From assembly GCA_963717085.1 (NCBI GenBank), contig CAVQVM010000015.1, forward strand, positions 310,001-374,000: 64,000 nucleotides of DNA, in the 5' to 3' direction. Position numbers and translations under genes: made by a program. The notes beneath the pieces were generated by a model. It was not told where the DNA came from. It saw only the letters and a program-made list of their open reading frames with translations, and made no database searches. The stretch comes from DASQUK01 sp963717085. GTDB taxonomy: Bacteria > Actinomycetota > Acidimicrobiia > Acidimicrobiales > VFJN01. Positions 32,196 to 40,422 of this stretch are shown piece after piece. Each line of letters begins with the position of its first letter. Position 1 is the stretch's first letter.

Positions 32196-33269
32196 ATGCG
32201 TTCCCCCAAGGACTTCTTCCGCCCGCTGGCGGTTGGTGCACCCGTGCCGCTGCGGGAGATCCCCGTCCGGCCCTCGCGGATGATCCACTTCTTCCCGGCG
32301 TCGAACCCGAAGATGGTGGCCAAGGTGCCGGACATGGCCGGCCAGGTCGACGTCCTGCTCGCCAACCTCGAGGACGGTGTGCCCGCGGCGGACAAGGAGG
32401 CCGCCCGGGCGGGGATGATCGAGGTGGGCAAGAAGTGGAGCGCGCCCGACACCCAGCTGTGGACCCGCGTCAACTCGCTCGATTCGCCCTGGGGGCTCGA
32501 CGACCTCACCACGGCCGTCACCGAGGTCGGCGACGCCGTCGACGTCATCATGATCCCAAAGGTCGAGGGCCCCGAGGACATCCACTACGTCGACCGCCTG
32601 CTGGCCCAGCTCGAGGCCAGGGCCGGGCTCACCGAGCCGCTACTGGTGCACGCCATCCTCGAGACCGCCCGCGGCGTGGCCAACGTCGAGGAGATCTGTG
32701 CCGCCAGCCCCCGCATGCAGGGCCTCTCGCTGGGGCCCGCCGACCTGGCCGCCAACCGGAGGATGAAGACCACCCGCGTGGGCGGTGGCCACCCGGGCTA
32801 CCTGGTGCGCCAGGACCCCGACCCCGACGAACCGGACGCGCCGCGTGCCACCTTCCAGCAGGACCTGTGGCACTACACGCTGGCTCGCATGGTGGACGCC
32901 TGCGTGGCCAACGGTGTGCTGCCGTACTACGGGCCGTTCGGCGACATCAAGGATGTCGTGGCCTGCGAGGACCAGTTCCGCAACGCCTTCCTGCTCGGCT
33001 GCGTCGGCGCGTGGAGCCTGCACCCCACGCAGATCGAGATCGCCAAGCGCGTGTTCAGCCCGGATCCAGCCGACGTGGCCCATGCCCAGAGGGTCATCGA
33101 GGCCATGGGCGACGGCACCGGCGCCATCATGCTCGACGGCAAGATGGAGGACGACGCCTCGGTCAAGCAGTGCAAGGTGATCGTCGAGCTCGCGCACCAG
33201 CTGGCCGATAGGGATCACGAGCTCGCGGCCGCCTACGGCTTCGGCGCCACGGAGCCGGCGGACGGGTGA
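32196..33269 (+). CDS. HpcH/HpaI aldolase / CoA-ester lyase, copy 2 of 3 (long form)
   Basis: A 357-residue member with an extra N-terminal segment and an insertion between the Asp ligand and the C-terminal block (ADLAANRRMKTTRVGGGHPG). Core motifs: FPASNPKMVAKVPDMAGQVDVLLANLEDGV, where the usual LDLED is LANLED, TRVNSLDSPWG, MIPKVEG, HAILETARGVANVEEI, LGPADLA and GAWSLHPTQIEIAKRVF. Its length and insertion set it apart from the flanking copies, so it probably acts on a different CoA ester. Its TGA overlaps the next GTG as GTGA. Confidence 0.85.
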   Translation: MRSPKDFFRPLAVGAPVPLREIPVRPSRMIHFFPASNPKMVAKVPDMAGQVDVLLANLEDGVPAADKEAARAGMIEVGKKWSAPDTQLWTRVNSLDSPWGLDDLTTAVTEVGDAVDVIMIPKVEGPEDIHYVDRLLAQLEARAGLTEPLLVHAILETARGVANVEEICAASPRMQGLSLGPADLAANRRMKTTRVGGGHPGYLVRQDPDPDEPDAPRATFQQDLWHYTLARMVDACVANGVLPYYGPFGDIKDVVACEDQFRNAFLLGCVGAWSLHPTQIEIAKRVFSPDPADVAHAQRVIEAMGDGTGAIMLDGKMEDDASVKQCKVIVELAHQLADRDHELAAAYGFGATEPADG

Positions 33270-34156
33270 GCGCCGCCGGCGAGCCTGCGCTGCGGCCCCG
33301 GCGGTCGGTGCTGTACATGCCCGGCGCCAACGAGCGGGCCCTCACCAAGGCCGAGACCCTGCCCGCCGACGCCCTCATCCTGGACCTCGAGGACGCGGTC
33401 GCACCCGACGCCAAGGCCGAGGCCCGCGACCGGGTGTGCGAGGCGGCGGCCTCGGGCCGCTACGGGCGCCGCGAGGTCACCATCCGCATCAACGGCGCCG
33501 GCACGCCCTGGCACGACGACGACCTGCGGGCGGCGGCGGCCGCCGGTCCTGCCGCGGTGGTGGTCCCGAAGGTCGACTCGGCGGGCGCGGTGCACGCCAT
33601 CGAGAAGGCGCTCGAGGCGGGAGGGGCCAGCGACGGTACCGCCGTCTGGGCCATGCTCGAGACGCCGGCGGCGACGCTGCGTGCCGAGGAGATCTGCGCC
33701 GCTTCCGATCGGCTGACGGTGCTGGTGATGGGCACCAACGACCTCGCCAAGGAGCTGCAGGCCGAGCATGTTCCCGGGCGGCAGCCCCTGCTGGCGGGTC
33801 TCGGCCTGTGCCTGCTCGCCGCCCGAGCCACGGGCAAGGTCATCCTCGACGGCGTCTACAACGACATCGGCGACGCCGAGGGATTCGAGGCGGAGTGCCG
33901 CCAGGGGCGCCAGCTGGGCTTCGACGGCAAGACGTTGATCCACCCCGGCCAGCTCGAGCCGTGCAACCGGGTGTTCGCCCCGGCGGCCGACGAAGTGGAA
34001 CGCGCGGGCCGCATCATCGCGGCGTTCGAGCAGGCGCAGGGCGAGGGTCGAGGCGTGGTCACCGTCGATGGCCGCATGGTCGAGAACCTCCACGTCGACC
34101 AGGCCCGCCGCACCCTGGCTCTAGCCTCAGCCATCGCCACGCTCGAGGGCGACTGA
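33266..34156 (+). CDS. CitE-like CoA-ester lyase, copy 3 of 3 (beta-methylmalyl/citramalyl-CoA lyase candidate)
   Basis: A 296-residue CitE-like protein: RRSVLYMPGANERALTKAETLPADALILDLEDAVAPDAK, VTIRINGAGTPW, VVVPKVDSA, WAMLETPAATLRAEEI, VMGTNDLAKEL and GKTLIHPGQLEPCNRVF. It closely resembles the actinobacterial lyase of the ethylmalonyl-CoA gene cluster (Streptomyces) and Rv2498c of M. tuberculosis, which handles beta-methylmalyl-/citramalyl-CoA. GTG start coupled to copy 2. A MaoC hydratase and a methylsuccinyl-CoA-dehydrogenase-like ACAD lie 5-7 kb downstream, which supports this role. Confidence 0.85.
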   Translation: MSAAGEPALRPRRSVLYMPGANERALTKAETLPADALILDLEDAVAPDAKAEARDRVCEAAASGRYGRREVTIRINGAGTPWHDDDLRAAAAAGPAAVVVPKVDSAGAVHAIEKALEAGGASDGTAVWAMLETPAATLRAEEICAASDRLTVLVMGTNDLAKELQAEHVPGRQPLLAGLGLCLLAARATGKVILDGVYNDIGDAEGFEAECRQGRQLGFDGKTLIHPGQLEPCNRVFAPAADEVERAGRIIAAFEQAQGEGRGVVTVDGRMVENLHVDQARRTLALASAIATLEGD

Positions 34157-34211
34157 GCCCGGCGCGGGGGCAGTGCGGCGGCTCGACGCCGTCGGGGTCG
34201 AGCGTCGCGGA

Positions 34212-35051
34212 TCAGCCGGGGGCGGGGAGGAAGTCGAGCAGCAGGGCGGTCAGTTCGTCGGGCGCCTCGAGCGGGATCCAGTGCCCGGCATCGTCGATCC
34301 GCTCGTAGCGCCACTGCGCCGTCACGTGGGCGGCGGAGCCGGTCACGTTCTCCTCCACGAGGGCCATGTCGCCCTTGCTCCACAACCCCATCGTGGGTCG
34401 AGCGACGGGCGGCACCTCGAGCGCCGGCTCGACCAGGGTCACCGGGGGAAGGTTGGCGCGGTACCAGTTGAGGCTCGCCGTCAGCGCACCGGGACGGGAC
34501 AGGTCGGCGATCGCCCCCTCCGCGTCCGGATGCCGGCCCCAAGACCTGAAGTTGGCGTAGTCGTCGTCCGACAGCCAGCGCTCGGCCACGCCCTCGAACT
34601 GGAACAACAGCATGTACCACGACTTCTCGCGCTGGGGGAGACCGGCGGCGCCGAATGCCGCGGGGTGACCCACCGACAGCGCGACGAGGTGGTCGACGCG
34701 ATCGGGGAGGAACGCCGCCAGCGCCCAGGCCACGGCTGCGCCCCAGTCGTGACCGACCACGTGGGCACGCTCGATGCCCAGATGGTCGAGGACGCCGACA
34801 ACGTCTCCCAGGATGTGGGCCAACCCGTAGGCGGCGACATCCTCCGGCCGGTCGGAGTCGCCGAAGCCGCGGAGGTCGGGCGCGACGGCCCGGAACCCGG
34901 CCGCGGTGAGGGCGGGCACCTGGTTCCGCCAGAGGCGGTGGGAGTCGGGCCAGCCGTGCAGCAGCAGGACGGCCGGAGCCCCGGGGTCGCCGGCCGGCTC
35001 CGCAACCTGGACCTCGAGCTCGATGTCGTTCACTCCGATGCGCATGGTCAC
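34212..35051 (-). CDS. Alpha/beta hydrolase, epoxide hydrolase-like
   Basis: A 279-residue alpha/beta-hydrolase. HGWPDS forms the oxyanion HGxP motif, the nucleophile elbow is GHDWGA with Asp rather than Ser (as in epoxide hydrolases and dehalogenases), and the catalytic His lies in DDAGHWIPLE. Tyrosines typical of the epoxide hydrolase lid may be in SWYMLLFQ and LNWYRANL. The GTG at 35051 overlaps the stop of the upstream FAD monooxygenase (GTGA); an ATG at 35045 is the alternative. A monooxygenase that forms an epoxide, coupled to a hydrolase that opens it, makes biochemical sense. Confidence 0.85.
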   Translation of the reverse strand: MTMRIGVNDIELEVQVAEPAGDPGAPAVLLLHGWPDSHRLWRNQVPALTAAGFRAVAPDLRGFGDSDRPEDVAAYGLAHILGDVVGVLDHLGIERAHVVGHDWGAAVAWALAAFLPDRVDHLVALSVGHPAAFGAAGLPQREKSWYMLLFQFEGVAERWLSDDDYANFRSWGRHPDAEGAIADLSRPGALTASLNWYRANLPPVTLVEPALEVPPVARPTMGLWSKGDMALVEENVTGSAAHVTAQWRYERIDDAGHWIPLEAPDELTALLLDFLPAPG

Positions 35052-36478
35052 GATGCTCCTACAACGGACTCGCGCTCGACCAGGGCGACGAGCTCGGCAC
35101 GGCTCGGTCCCGGCGCAGGCTCGGGCGGGATGAGTGACATGGCCTTCTCGACCAGGCCGGGTCGTGCGAGGACGTCCGCGCTCCGTACGAGCAACGATCG
35201 GATCGCCACGCCGGCCCGGAGGAGGTCGGGATCGCTCGGGCCGCTCCGCCGCAGCGCCTCACCGTGGAGCCACGCCGGATCGTCGGTCTCGTAGGGGACA
35301 CCCTCGATCTGCGCATCGATCTCCGCCAACCGGTGCCGGTCGAACGCCACGGTCTCGCGGTACCAGGGCTCGACGACCTCGGTGGTCAGCTCGTCCCAGC
35401 GCTTCACCAGGTCCACGCGGTCGTCAGCCGGCACCTGCCTCAGCAGCTCGCGCAGGCACAGTGCGTGGAGCAGCCCGATGGAGGCGCCGCGGCCCACCGA
35501 CGGGTTGGTGCACGCCCATGCGTCGCCCAGGGCGACGATCCCCGTCGCCACCGGGGTACCGGCCGCCCACAGGTGTCGGTGGCGGTCCTCGAGCTTGGCC
35601 ATGACCTCGACGCCGTCCGAGATCGTCTCGCCGTCGAGCCAGTGGGCGGCGAGCGGATAGCTCCTGACGACCCGCTCCCACACGTCCGCATGGCGGGCCG
35701 CCCTCAGGACGCCGTCCCCAGCGCTCGTGATCAGGCCGACACCCCATGTGCCGTTGTCTGCCGGCAGCATGAGCAGCGACACCGAGTCGTAAGGCTGGAG
35801 CGGCGGACCGAATGCCGCCGGCACGGACCCGTCGCCCGAGCGGAAGTGGCGGCCGTAGTACACGAAGCCCGAGTCCTCGCGTTCCTCCTCCGGCGGGCGG
35901 GCGCCGATGGCTGCGAGCCACTGCGGCAGCGGTGACCGCCGCCCGCTCACGTCGACGACCAGGTCGGCCGCGAGCTCCTCGCCCGCGTCCGTGACGACCC
36001 CGACCACCCTGGGTACCCCGGGCCAGCGGGGCTCGACGCCGGACAGCAGCCCCCGCACCGCCGCACCCCGCCGGACCTCGAGACCCGGTTCGCGCTCCGC
36101 CGCCCGCGAGATGGCGGACTCGACGACTGGGCGGCGGCCGGTGAGCGCCGTGAACCGCTCGTCGCCGGGGCGGGCGCCGCCACTGATGGACGCGGGGAGG
36201 TCGTCCATCACGTTGGTCCGCAGCGCGCCGGCGCCGTCGAGCGCTCCGGCGACGTCGGGCAGCTCGGCCTCGAGGATCTCGCGGAAGCGGGGCAGAAAGT
36301 AGTGGAGCATGCGGAACTGGTTGACGCCACGCCTCTCCCACCCCGTCCAGGCGTCCTCGGGCCGCGTCGGCGGCGCCGGGTCACGCTCGAGCAGCGTGAC
36401 GCGGTGGCCATCACGCGCCAGGAGCAGGCCACCGCACAGGCCCACCACGCCTCCGCCGACCATGACAACTTCCGCCAT
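35048..36478 (-). CDS. FAD-dependent monooxygenase/oxidoreductase (PHBH-like Rossmann fold)
   Basis: A 476-residue flavoprotein with VVMVGGGVVGLCGGLLLARDG and LLERDPAP (FAD dinucleotide fold) at the N-terminus, VVDVSGRRSPLPQWL (second FAD contact) and GIVALGDAWACTNPSVGRGASIGL (GD motif) near the C-terminus. It resembles squalene-epoxidase/halogenase-like and FAD_binding_3 oxygenases. The ATG at 36478 follows AGGGAGGG. It heads a coupled pair with an epoxide-hydrolase-like gene. A perfect inverted repeat lies 47 bases upstream, overlapping a TATGAT -10 element, so it is probably under repressor control. Confidence 0.82.
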   Translation of the reverse strand: MAEVVMVGGGVVGLCGGLLLARDGHRVTLLERDPAPPTRPEDAWTGWERRGVNQFRMLHYFLPRFREILEAELPDVAGALDGAGALRTNVMDDLPASISGGARPGDERFTALTGRRPVVESAISRAAEREPGLEVRRGAAVRGLLSGVEPRWPGVPRVVGVVTDAGEELAADLVVDVSGRRSPLPQWLAAIGARPPEEEREDSGFVYYGRHFRSGDGSVPAAFGPPLQPYDSVSLLMLPADNGTWGVGLITSAGDGVLRAARHADVWERVVRSYPLAAHWLDGETISDGVEVMAKLEDRHRHLWAAGTPVATGIVALGDAWACTNPSVGRGASIGLLHALCLRELLRQVPADDRVDLVKRWDELTTEVVEPWYRETVAFDRHRLAEIDAQIEGVPYETDDPAWLHGEALRRSGPSDPDLLRAGVAIRSLLVRSADVLARPGLVEKAMSLIPPEPAPGPSRAELVALVERESVVGAS

Positions 36479-36524
36479 TTCGCCCTCCCTGCTACCGGGG
36501 CCGGAGATACCCCTCCGGAGAATC

Positions 36525-36545
36525 ATACATACCGAGTGTATGTAT
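36525..36545 (-). promoter_or_regulatory. Perfect palindromic operator overlapping the monooxygenase promoter
   Basis: ATACATAC (36525-36532), spacer CGAGT, GTATGTAT (36538-36545). The arms are fully complementary and AT-rich in a GC-rich genome. On the minus strand a -10-like TATGAT overlaps the arm nearest the gene. The arm sequence recalls the AcrR-type operator TACATACAT...ATGTATGTA. The cognate regulator is not evident nearby. Confidence 0.7.
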
Positions 36546-36614
36546 AGGGCCCGGGGAAGGGCCCCGTCAAGGCGGGGGGTCGATGGTCCGGTCCTGCCGG
36601 GCGGGGCCGCGCGG

Positions 36615-37481
36615 TCAGACGGCCGTCACGTTCCAGAACACCGGTTGGCCGTCGGAGGCGATGGCGTCCCAGCGCTCGCGGGCGGCGTCCACGGTGGTGG
36701 CATGGGTCACGACCCAGAACCGGCCGATTCGAATGGCATCGACGACCTGCGCGGCGACGTCGCCGGGGTCCATGCCGCCGTCGACCAGCCCCTGGATCAG
36801 CGCCCGCATCATCTCGGGGTCGACGTCGACGCCGGGCACCGGACCCGAGTCGGCCGGTGCCACGTCCGAGGGACGGTTCCGCTCGGTGTCGGCGATGTTG
36901 GTGCGCACCCACTCCGGGCACAGGACGGACACGCCGACGGCGCTACCGGTGAGCTGGAGGTCGAAGTACAGCGACTCCGACAGGGCCACCACCGCATGCT
37001 TGGTGGCGAAGTAGGGGGCCATCGCCGGTCCGGTGACGATGCCGGCCGCCGACGCCGTGTTGACGACGTGGCCCTCGCCCTGCTCGATCATCCGGGGCAC
37101 GAACGCCCTGATACCGCGCGCGACCCCGAGCAGGTTCACGTCGACGGCCCAGCGCCAACGATCGGCGGGCACCGTCCAGGTGAGCCCTCCGACCCCGACC
37201 CCGGCGTTGTTGCACAGCACGTGGACCGTGCCGAAACGCTCGAACGCCGCCGCCGCCAGCGCGTCAACTGCATCGTCGTCGCGCACGTCGGTGGGGACCC
37301 CCAGGACGTTGTCGGCGCCGAACGCGTCGGCCAGCTCGGCGGTCGCCTCGTCGAGTGCGGCCCGCTCGACGTCCGCCAGCACCACCCGCATGCGCTCGCC
37401 CGCGAACCGCCGGGCCAACCCCAGGCCGATGCCCGACGCTCCGCCGGTCACCACCGCCACCTTGCCCTCGAGGTCCTGCAT
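36615..37481 (-). CDS. Short-chain dehydrogenase/reductase
   Basis: A 288-residue SDR: VAVVTGGASGIGLGLARRF, NNAGVGVGG, NTASAAGIVTGPAMAPYFATKHAV (Ser, Tyr and Lys of the catalytic triad). The C-terminal VDAIRIGRFWVVTHATT, about 40 residues longer than FabG types, matches the large 'SDR family NAD(P)-dependent oxidoreductase' set of actinobacterial catabolic clusters. Start at ATG 37481 within the unit MQDLEGKVAVV. Upstream of the FAD monooxygenase on the same strand but separated by 136 bases containing an operator, so probably a separate unit. Confidence 0.87.
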   Translation of the reverse strand: MQDLEGKVAVVTGGASGIGLGLARRFAGERMRVVLADVERAALDEATAELADAFGADNVLGVPTDVRDDDAVDALAAAAFERFGTVHVLCNNAGVGVGGLTWTVPADRWRWAVDVNLLGVARGIRAFVPRMIEQGEGHVVNTASAAGIVTGPAMAPYFATKHAVVALSESLYFDLQLTGSAVGVSVLCPEWVRTNIADTERNRPSDVAPADSGPVPGVDVDPEMMRALIQGLVDGGMDPGDVAAQVVDAIRIGRFWVVTHATTVDAARERWDAIASDGQPVFWNVTAV

Positions 37482-37538
37482 CGTGGGGACGCTAGTGACG
37501 ATCACCGCCGCGGCACTAGCGGGTGTGCAGAGGGTCCA

Positions 37539-38270
37539 CTAGATGCCGAGCAGCTCGAAGGACACGGCCAGGCGGCCGCCGAAGCGTTCGGCCGTCGCCT
37601 CCGCCCACTGCCGGAGGACCACCTCGGGGTCAGGATCGCCCAGCCCCGCCAGGTAGGCGGCGTGGCGCCGCAGCGAGTCGACGCCGACGTCGAACGTGGC
37701 GGTCACGTCGACCGCGTGCGTGGGCTGGGGCGAGGCGATGACCGCCAGGTAGCGCACGCCCGACCAGGGCTCCAGCCCGCCGCCCCGCAGCTCGGGGAAC
37801 ACCCAGCGGTTGGCGGCATCACGCACCGCGTCGATGGTCGCCAGCCCGACCGCCCGGTGGTCGGCCATGTTGACGTACGTCCCGCCGTAGCTCTCGCGAT
37901 GGTTGACGCCGATGACGAGCTCCGGCCGGTGGCGCCGGATCGCGGCCGCCAGGTCGCGCCGCAGCGGCAACCCGTACTCGATCGTGCCGTCGGGGTGATC
38001 CAGGAACTCGACGTCGGTCACGCCCACCACCGCGGCGCTGTCACGTTGCTCGCTCGTGCGGACCCGCGCGCTCTCGGTGGGCTCCAGCGAACCGATGCCC
38101 GCCTCGCCCTTGCTGGCCAGGACGTAGGCGACCCACTTGCCCTTGCCGGTCCAGCGGGCGACGGCGGCGGCGCCCCCGTACTCGAGGTCGTCGGGATGGG
38201 CCATGACGGCCAGGGCCCGCTCCCAGTCCTCCGGGAGCTCGGCGAGCTGTGGGCTGGCAGTGTCCGGCAC
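37539..38270 (-). CDS. PIG-L/LmbE-like deacetylase
   Basis: A 243-residue PIG-L family protein that would remove an acetyl group from an N-acetylated sugar. The zinc motif AHPDD occurs in LAVMAHPDDLEYGGAA, followed by SKGEAG, and NMADHRAVGLAT supplies the third ligand. Actinobacterial relatives act in mycothiol or glycan metabolism; this one is of unassigned substrate. The GTG at 38270 puts the zinc motif about 20 residues from the start, as usual. It lies ten bases downstream of the ACAD stop and is probably co-transcribed. Confidence 0.82.
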   Translation of the reverse strand: MPDTASPQLAELPEDWERALAVMAHPDDLEYGGAAAVARWTGKGKWVAYVLASKGEAGIGSLEPTESARVRTSEQRDSAAVVGVTDVEFLDHPDGTIEYGLPLRRDLAAAIRRHRPELVIGVNHRESYGGTYVNMADHRAVGLATIDAVRDAANRWVFPELRGGGLEPWSGVRYLAVIASPQPTHAVDVTATFDVGVDSLRRHAAYLAGLGDPDPEVVLRQWAEATAERFGGRLAVSFELLGI

Positions 38271-38280
38271 CGAGTGGAAC

Positions 38281-39882
38281 CTATTGCCTCGCCGCCTCCA
38301 CCAGGCGTCGGGCGATGACCTTGAGGCAGAGGGTCTCGTCGGCGCCCTCGAAGATGGACAGCACGCGTGCGTCCACGAAGTAGCGGCTGACGGCGTACTC
38401 CTCGGCATAGCCGTAGCCGCCGTGGATCTGCATGGCCTCACGGGTGACCCACTCGGCGGCCTTGCACACGTACGCCTTGACCATCGCCGCCTCCAGCGTC
38501 CCCTCGCCCTTGGCCATCAGACGGGCCACGACGTAGGAGAACTGGCGGGCCGCCTGGATGGTCACGGCCATGCGCGCGAGCTTGGCCCTGGTCAGCTGGT
38601 AGTCGGCGATCGGGTGGCCGAAGACCGAGCGGTCGAGGGCGTACTGCCGGGCATCCTCGTACGCGGCCTGCATCACCCCGATGGCCCGCGCTGCAGTCTG
38701 CAGCCGGCCGTTCTCGAAGCCGGCCATCTGCAGGTAGAAGCCCCTGCCGAGGCCGTCGCCGCCGCCGACCAGTCCGTCGTCGGACACGAACCAGTCGTCG
38801 AAGGCGATCTCGTAGGAGTGCATCCCGCGGTAGCCGATGGTGTCGATCGGCCGGCCCTCCATGCGGCCGCCCCCGGGGGTGCCATCGGTCCCCGCGTCCT
38901 GCGTGAACTGGAAGCCGTGGCCCTCGCCGCGGGGCTTGGGGACCACGAACAACGACAGCCCGCGGTGGGCGCGGGAGCGATCGGGTTCGGTGCGGGCCAG
39001 CAGCATCAGGACGTCCGCCCGGGCGCCGAACGTGCACCAGGTCTTGACGCCGCTGACGAGCCAGCCGCCGTCGGTGGGGGTGGCCATGGTGGTGATGGCC
39101 GCCACGTCGGAGCCGTAGTCCGGCTCGGTCACCGCGACGGCCGCCATGACCTCGGCGCTGGCCAGCCGGGGCAGCCAGTGCTGCTTCTGATCCTCGGTGC
39201 CGCCCTTGACGAGGGCCCGGGTGAGGATCTCGGGGCGCGTGATCAGCGACCCACCCACGCCCAGCGATCCCCGCGAGAGCTCCTCGGTGGCGACCACCAT
39301 GCCCATGTAGTCGCTCTCGCCGCCGGCGGCGAACCCGCCGTACCGCTCGGGCACCGACAGGCCGAAGGCGCCGAGCTCGGCCAGGCCCGAGATGATGTCC
39401 TCGGGGATGTCGGCGTTGTCCCGATGTACCCGCTCGGCGACCGGGCGGATCTTGTCGTCGGCATAGCGCCGGAACGTGTCCCGTACCAGCTCGAAGTCAT
39501 CGTCGAGGTGGCTGGGCCCCGGGCCATCGATGGAGGCCAGGAACGCCGGGTCGCGGTGGGCGGCCACGAACGGCTGCGCATCGTCGAGCGCCGTGGCGTC
39601 CAGCCCCCACGCCGCCTCCCGGCCGTAGAGCCTGGCGGCCACGTCGGCCACCGCCTCGGCGGCGAAGGCACACGTGATGGCGGCCTCCTCATCGCCCTTG
39701 GTGCCGTAGTCGAGCAGCGTCCGAGCGGTCTCGACGGCGGCGGCGGCATGGGCGAGGTCGTAGGCCACGACCTGGTCGGTGTCGACGGATCCGGTGGTGG
39801 CCAGGTGGCCGAGCGCCCGGTGCACGACGTCGCGGGCGCTCTCCACGGCGGACGCGGCGGCATCGATGTCGGGCACGGTCAT
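38281..39882 (-). CDS. mcd: Acyl-CoA dehydrogenase with N-terminal extension, methylsuccinyl-CoA dehydrogenase-like
   Basis: A 533-residue ACAD. The first 120 or so residues form an extra helical domain (SARDVVHRALGHLATTGSVDTDQV, YDLAHAAAAVETARTLLDYGTKG), the feature that separates (2S)-methylsuccinyl-CoA dehydrogenases from ordinary ~380-residue ACADs. The ACAD core follows: LGAFGLSVPERYGG, AAVAVTEPDYGSDVAAI, VSGVKTWCTFGARAD, MQIHGGYGYAEEY and SIFEGADETLCLKVIARRL with a Glu at the catalytic position. Mcd oxidises methylsuccinyl-CoA to mesaconyl-CoA in the ethylmalonyl-CoA pathway; the nearby MaoC and lyase genes fit this pathway. The gene symbol is a strong inference, not proven. Confidence 0.75.
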   Translation of the reverse strand: MTVPDIDAAASAVESARDVVHRALGHLATTGSVDTDQVVAYDLAHAAAAVETARTLLDYGTKGDEEAAITCAFAAEAVADVAARLYGREAAWGLDATALDDAQPFVAAHRDPAFLASIDGPGPSHLDDDFELVRDTFRRYADDKIRPVAERVHRDNADIPEDIISGLAELGAFGLSVPERYGGFAAGGESDYMGMVVATEELSRGSLGVGGSLITRPEILTRALVKGGTEDQKQHWLPRLASAEVMAAVAVTEPDYGSDVAAITTMATPTDGGWLVSGVKTWCTFGARADVLMLLARTEPDRSRAHRGLSLFVVPKPRGEGHGFQFTQDAGTDGTPGGGRMEGRPIDTIGYRGMHSYEIAFDDWFVSDDGLVGGGDGLGRGFYLQMAGFENGRLQTAARAIGVMQAAYEDARQYALDRSVFGHPIADYQLTRAKLARMAVTIQAARQFSYVVARLMAKGEGTLEAAMVKAYVCKAAEWVTREAMQIHGGYGYAEEYAVSRYFVDARVLSIFEGADETLCLKVIARRLVEAARQ

Positions 39883-39930
39883 GGCTGGGGACGGTATTCG
39901 CCCGCCCGCGTCGGTGTCAGGTTGCGCGGG

Positions 39931-40269
39931 TCACTCGCCGCGGGCCGCCGGGGTCGACTCCAGCGCCTCGCGAACGGGGTCGGTGATGTCGACGGCGTCG
40001 GTCGGGAGCTCGACGTCGATCGATTCGTCGCCGTAGTCGAACAGGTCGACGGTGAAGGCGGCGTCCGGACGATAGGAACGTGGTTCCGGCCCGGGCACTT
40101 CGGTGATCTCGCCGAAGCGAAATTCGAAACTCACCCGTCGGACAAGCCCGTCAGGGTCGACCCAGACCTCCACAGGCACCGTGATGTCGTTGATCGCCTC
40201 GGTGCGTCCCGGGCTGAAGCCCTGGGCGGCGAGTAGATCGGCGGCGAGTAGATCGGCGTAGGGGACCAC
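39931..40269 (-). CDS. Lipoprotein-like domain protein (LppX/LprG-like C-terminal part), possibly truncated
   Basis: A 112-residue protein with ITVPVEVWVDPDGLVRRVSFEF and DLFDYGDESIDVELPTDAVDIT, the pattern of the C-terminal half of actinobacterial LppX/LprAFG-like or DUF lipoproteins. No signal peptide or lipobox is found in frame upstream, so it is probably an N-terminally truncated remnant, or the start lies in an altered frame. Near its 5' end a 15-bp tandem duplication (40226-40255) repeats DLLAA. It sits between the mcd-like gene and the maoC gene on the opposite strand. Confidence 0.45.
   Translation of the reverse strand: MVPYADLLAADLLAAQGFSPGRTEAINDITVPVEVWVDPDGLVRRVSFEFRFGEITEVPGPEPRSYRPDAAFTVDLFDYGDESIDVELPTDAVDITDPVREALESTPAARGE
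40226..40255 (-). repeat. 15-bp perfect tandem duplication
   Basis: GCGGCGAGTAGATCG occurs twice in direct succession, in frame with the lipoprotein-like reading frame (ADLLAADLLAA). It looks like a recent slippage event. Confidence 0.8.
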
Positions 40270-40422
40270 GGCAGCCAGGCGGCAACACGACCATCGCCAG
40301 CGCCCGGCCCCGACGGCACCCGCGGGCGTGCGGCGTACCGCTTGGCGTCCGGTCCTCCGCCGCCATCGGTCCCCCCTCGCCGTGCTGGCCTGACCCTACT
40401 CCGGTCCCTACCGTGTGCCGCC

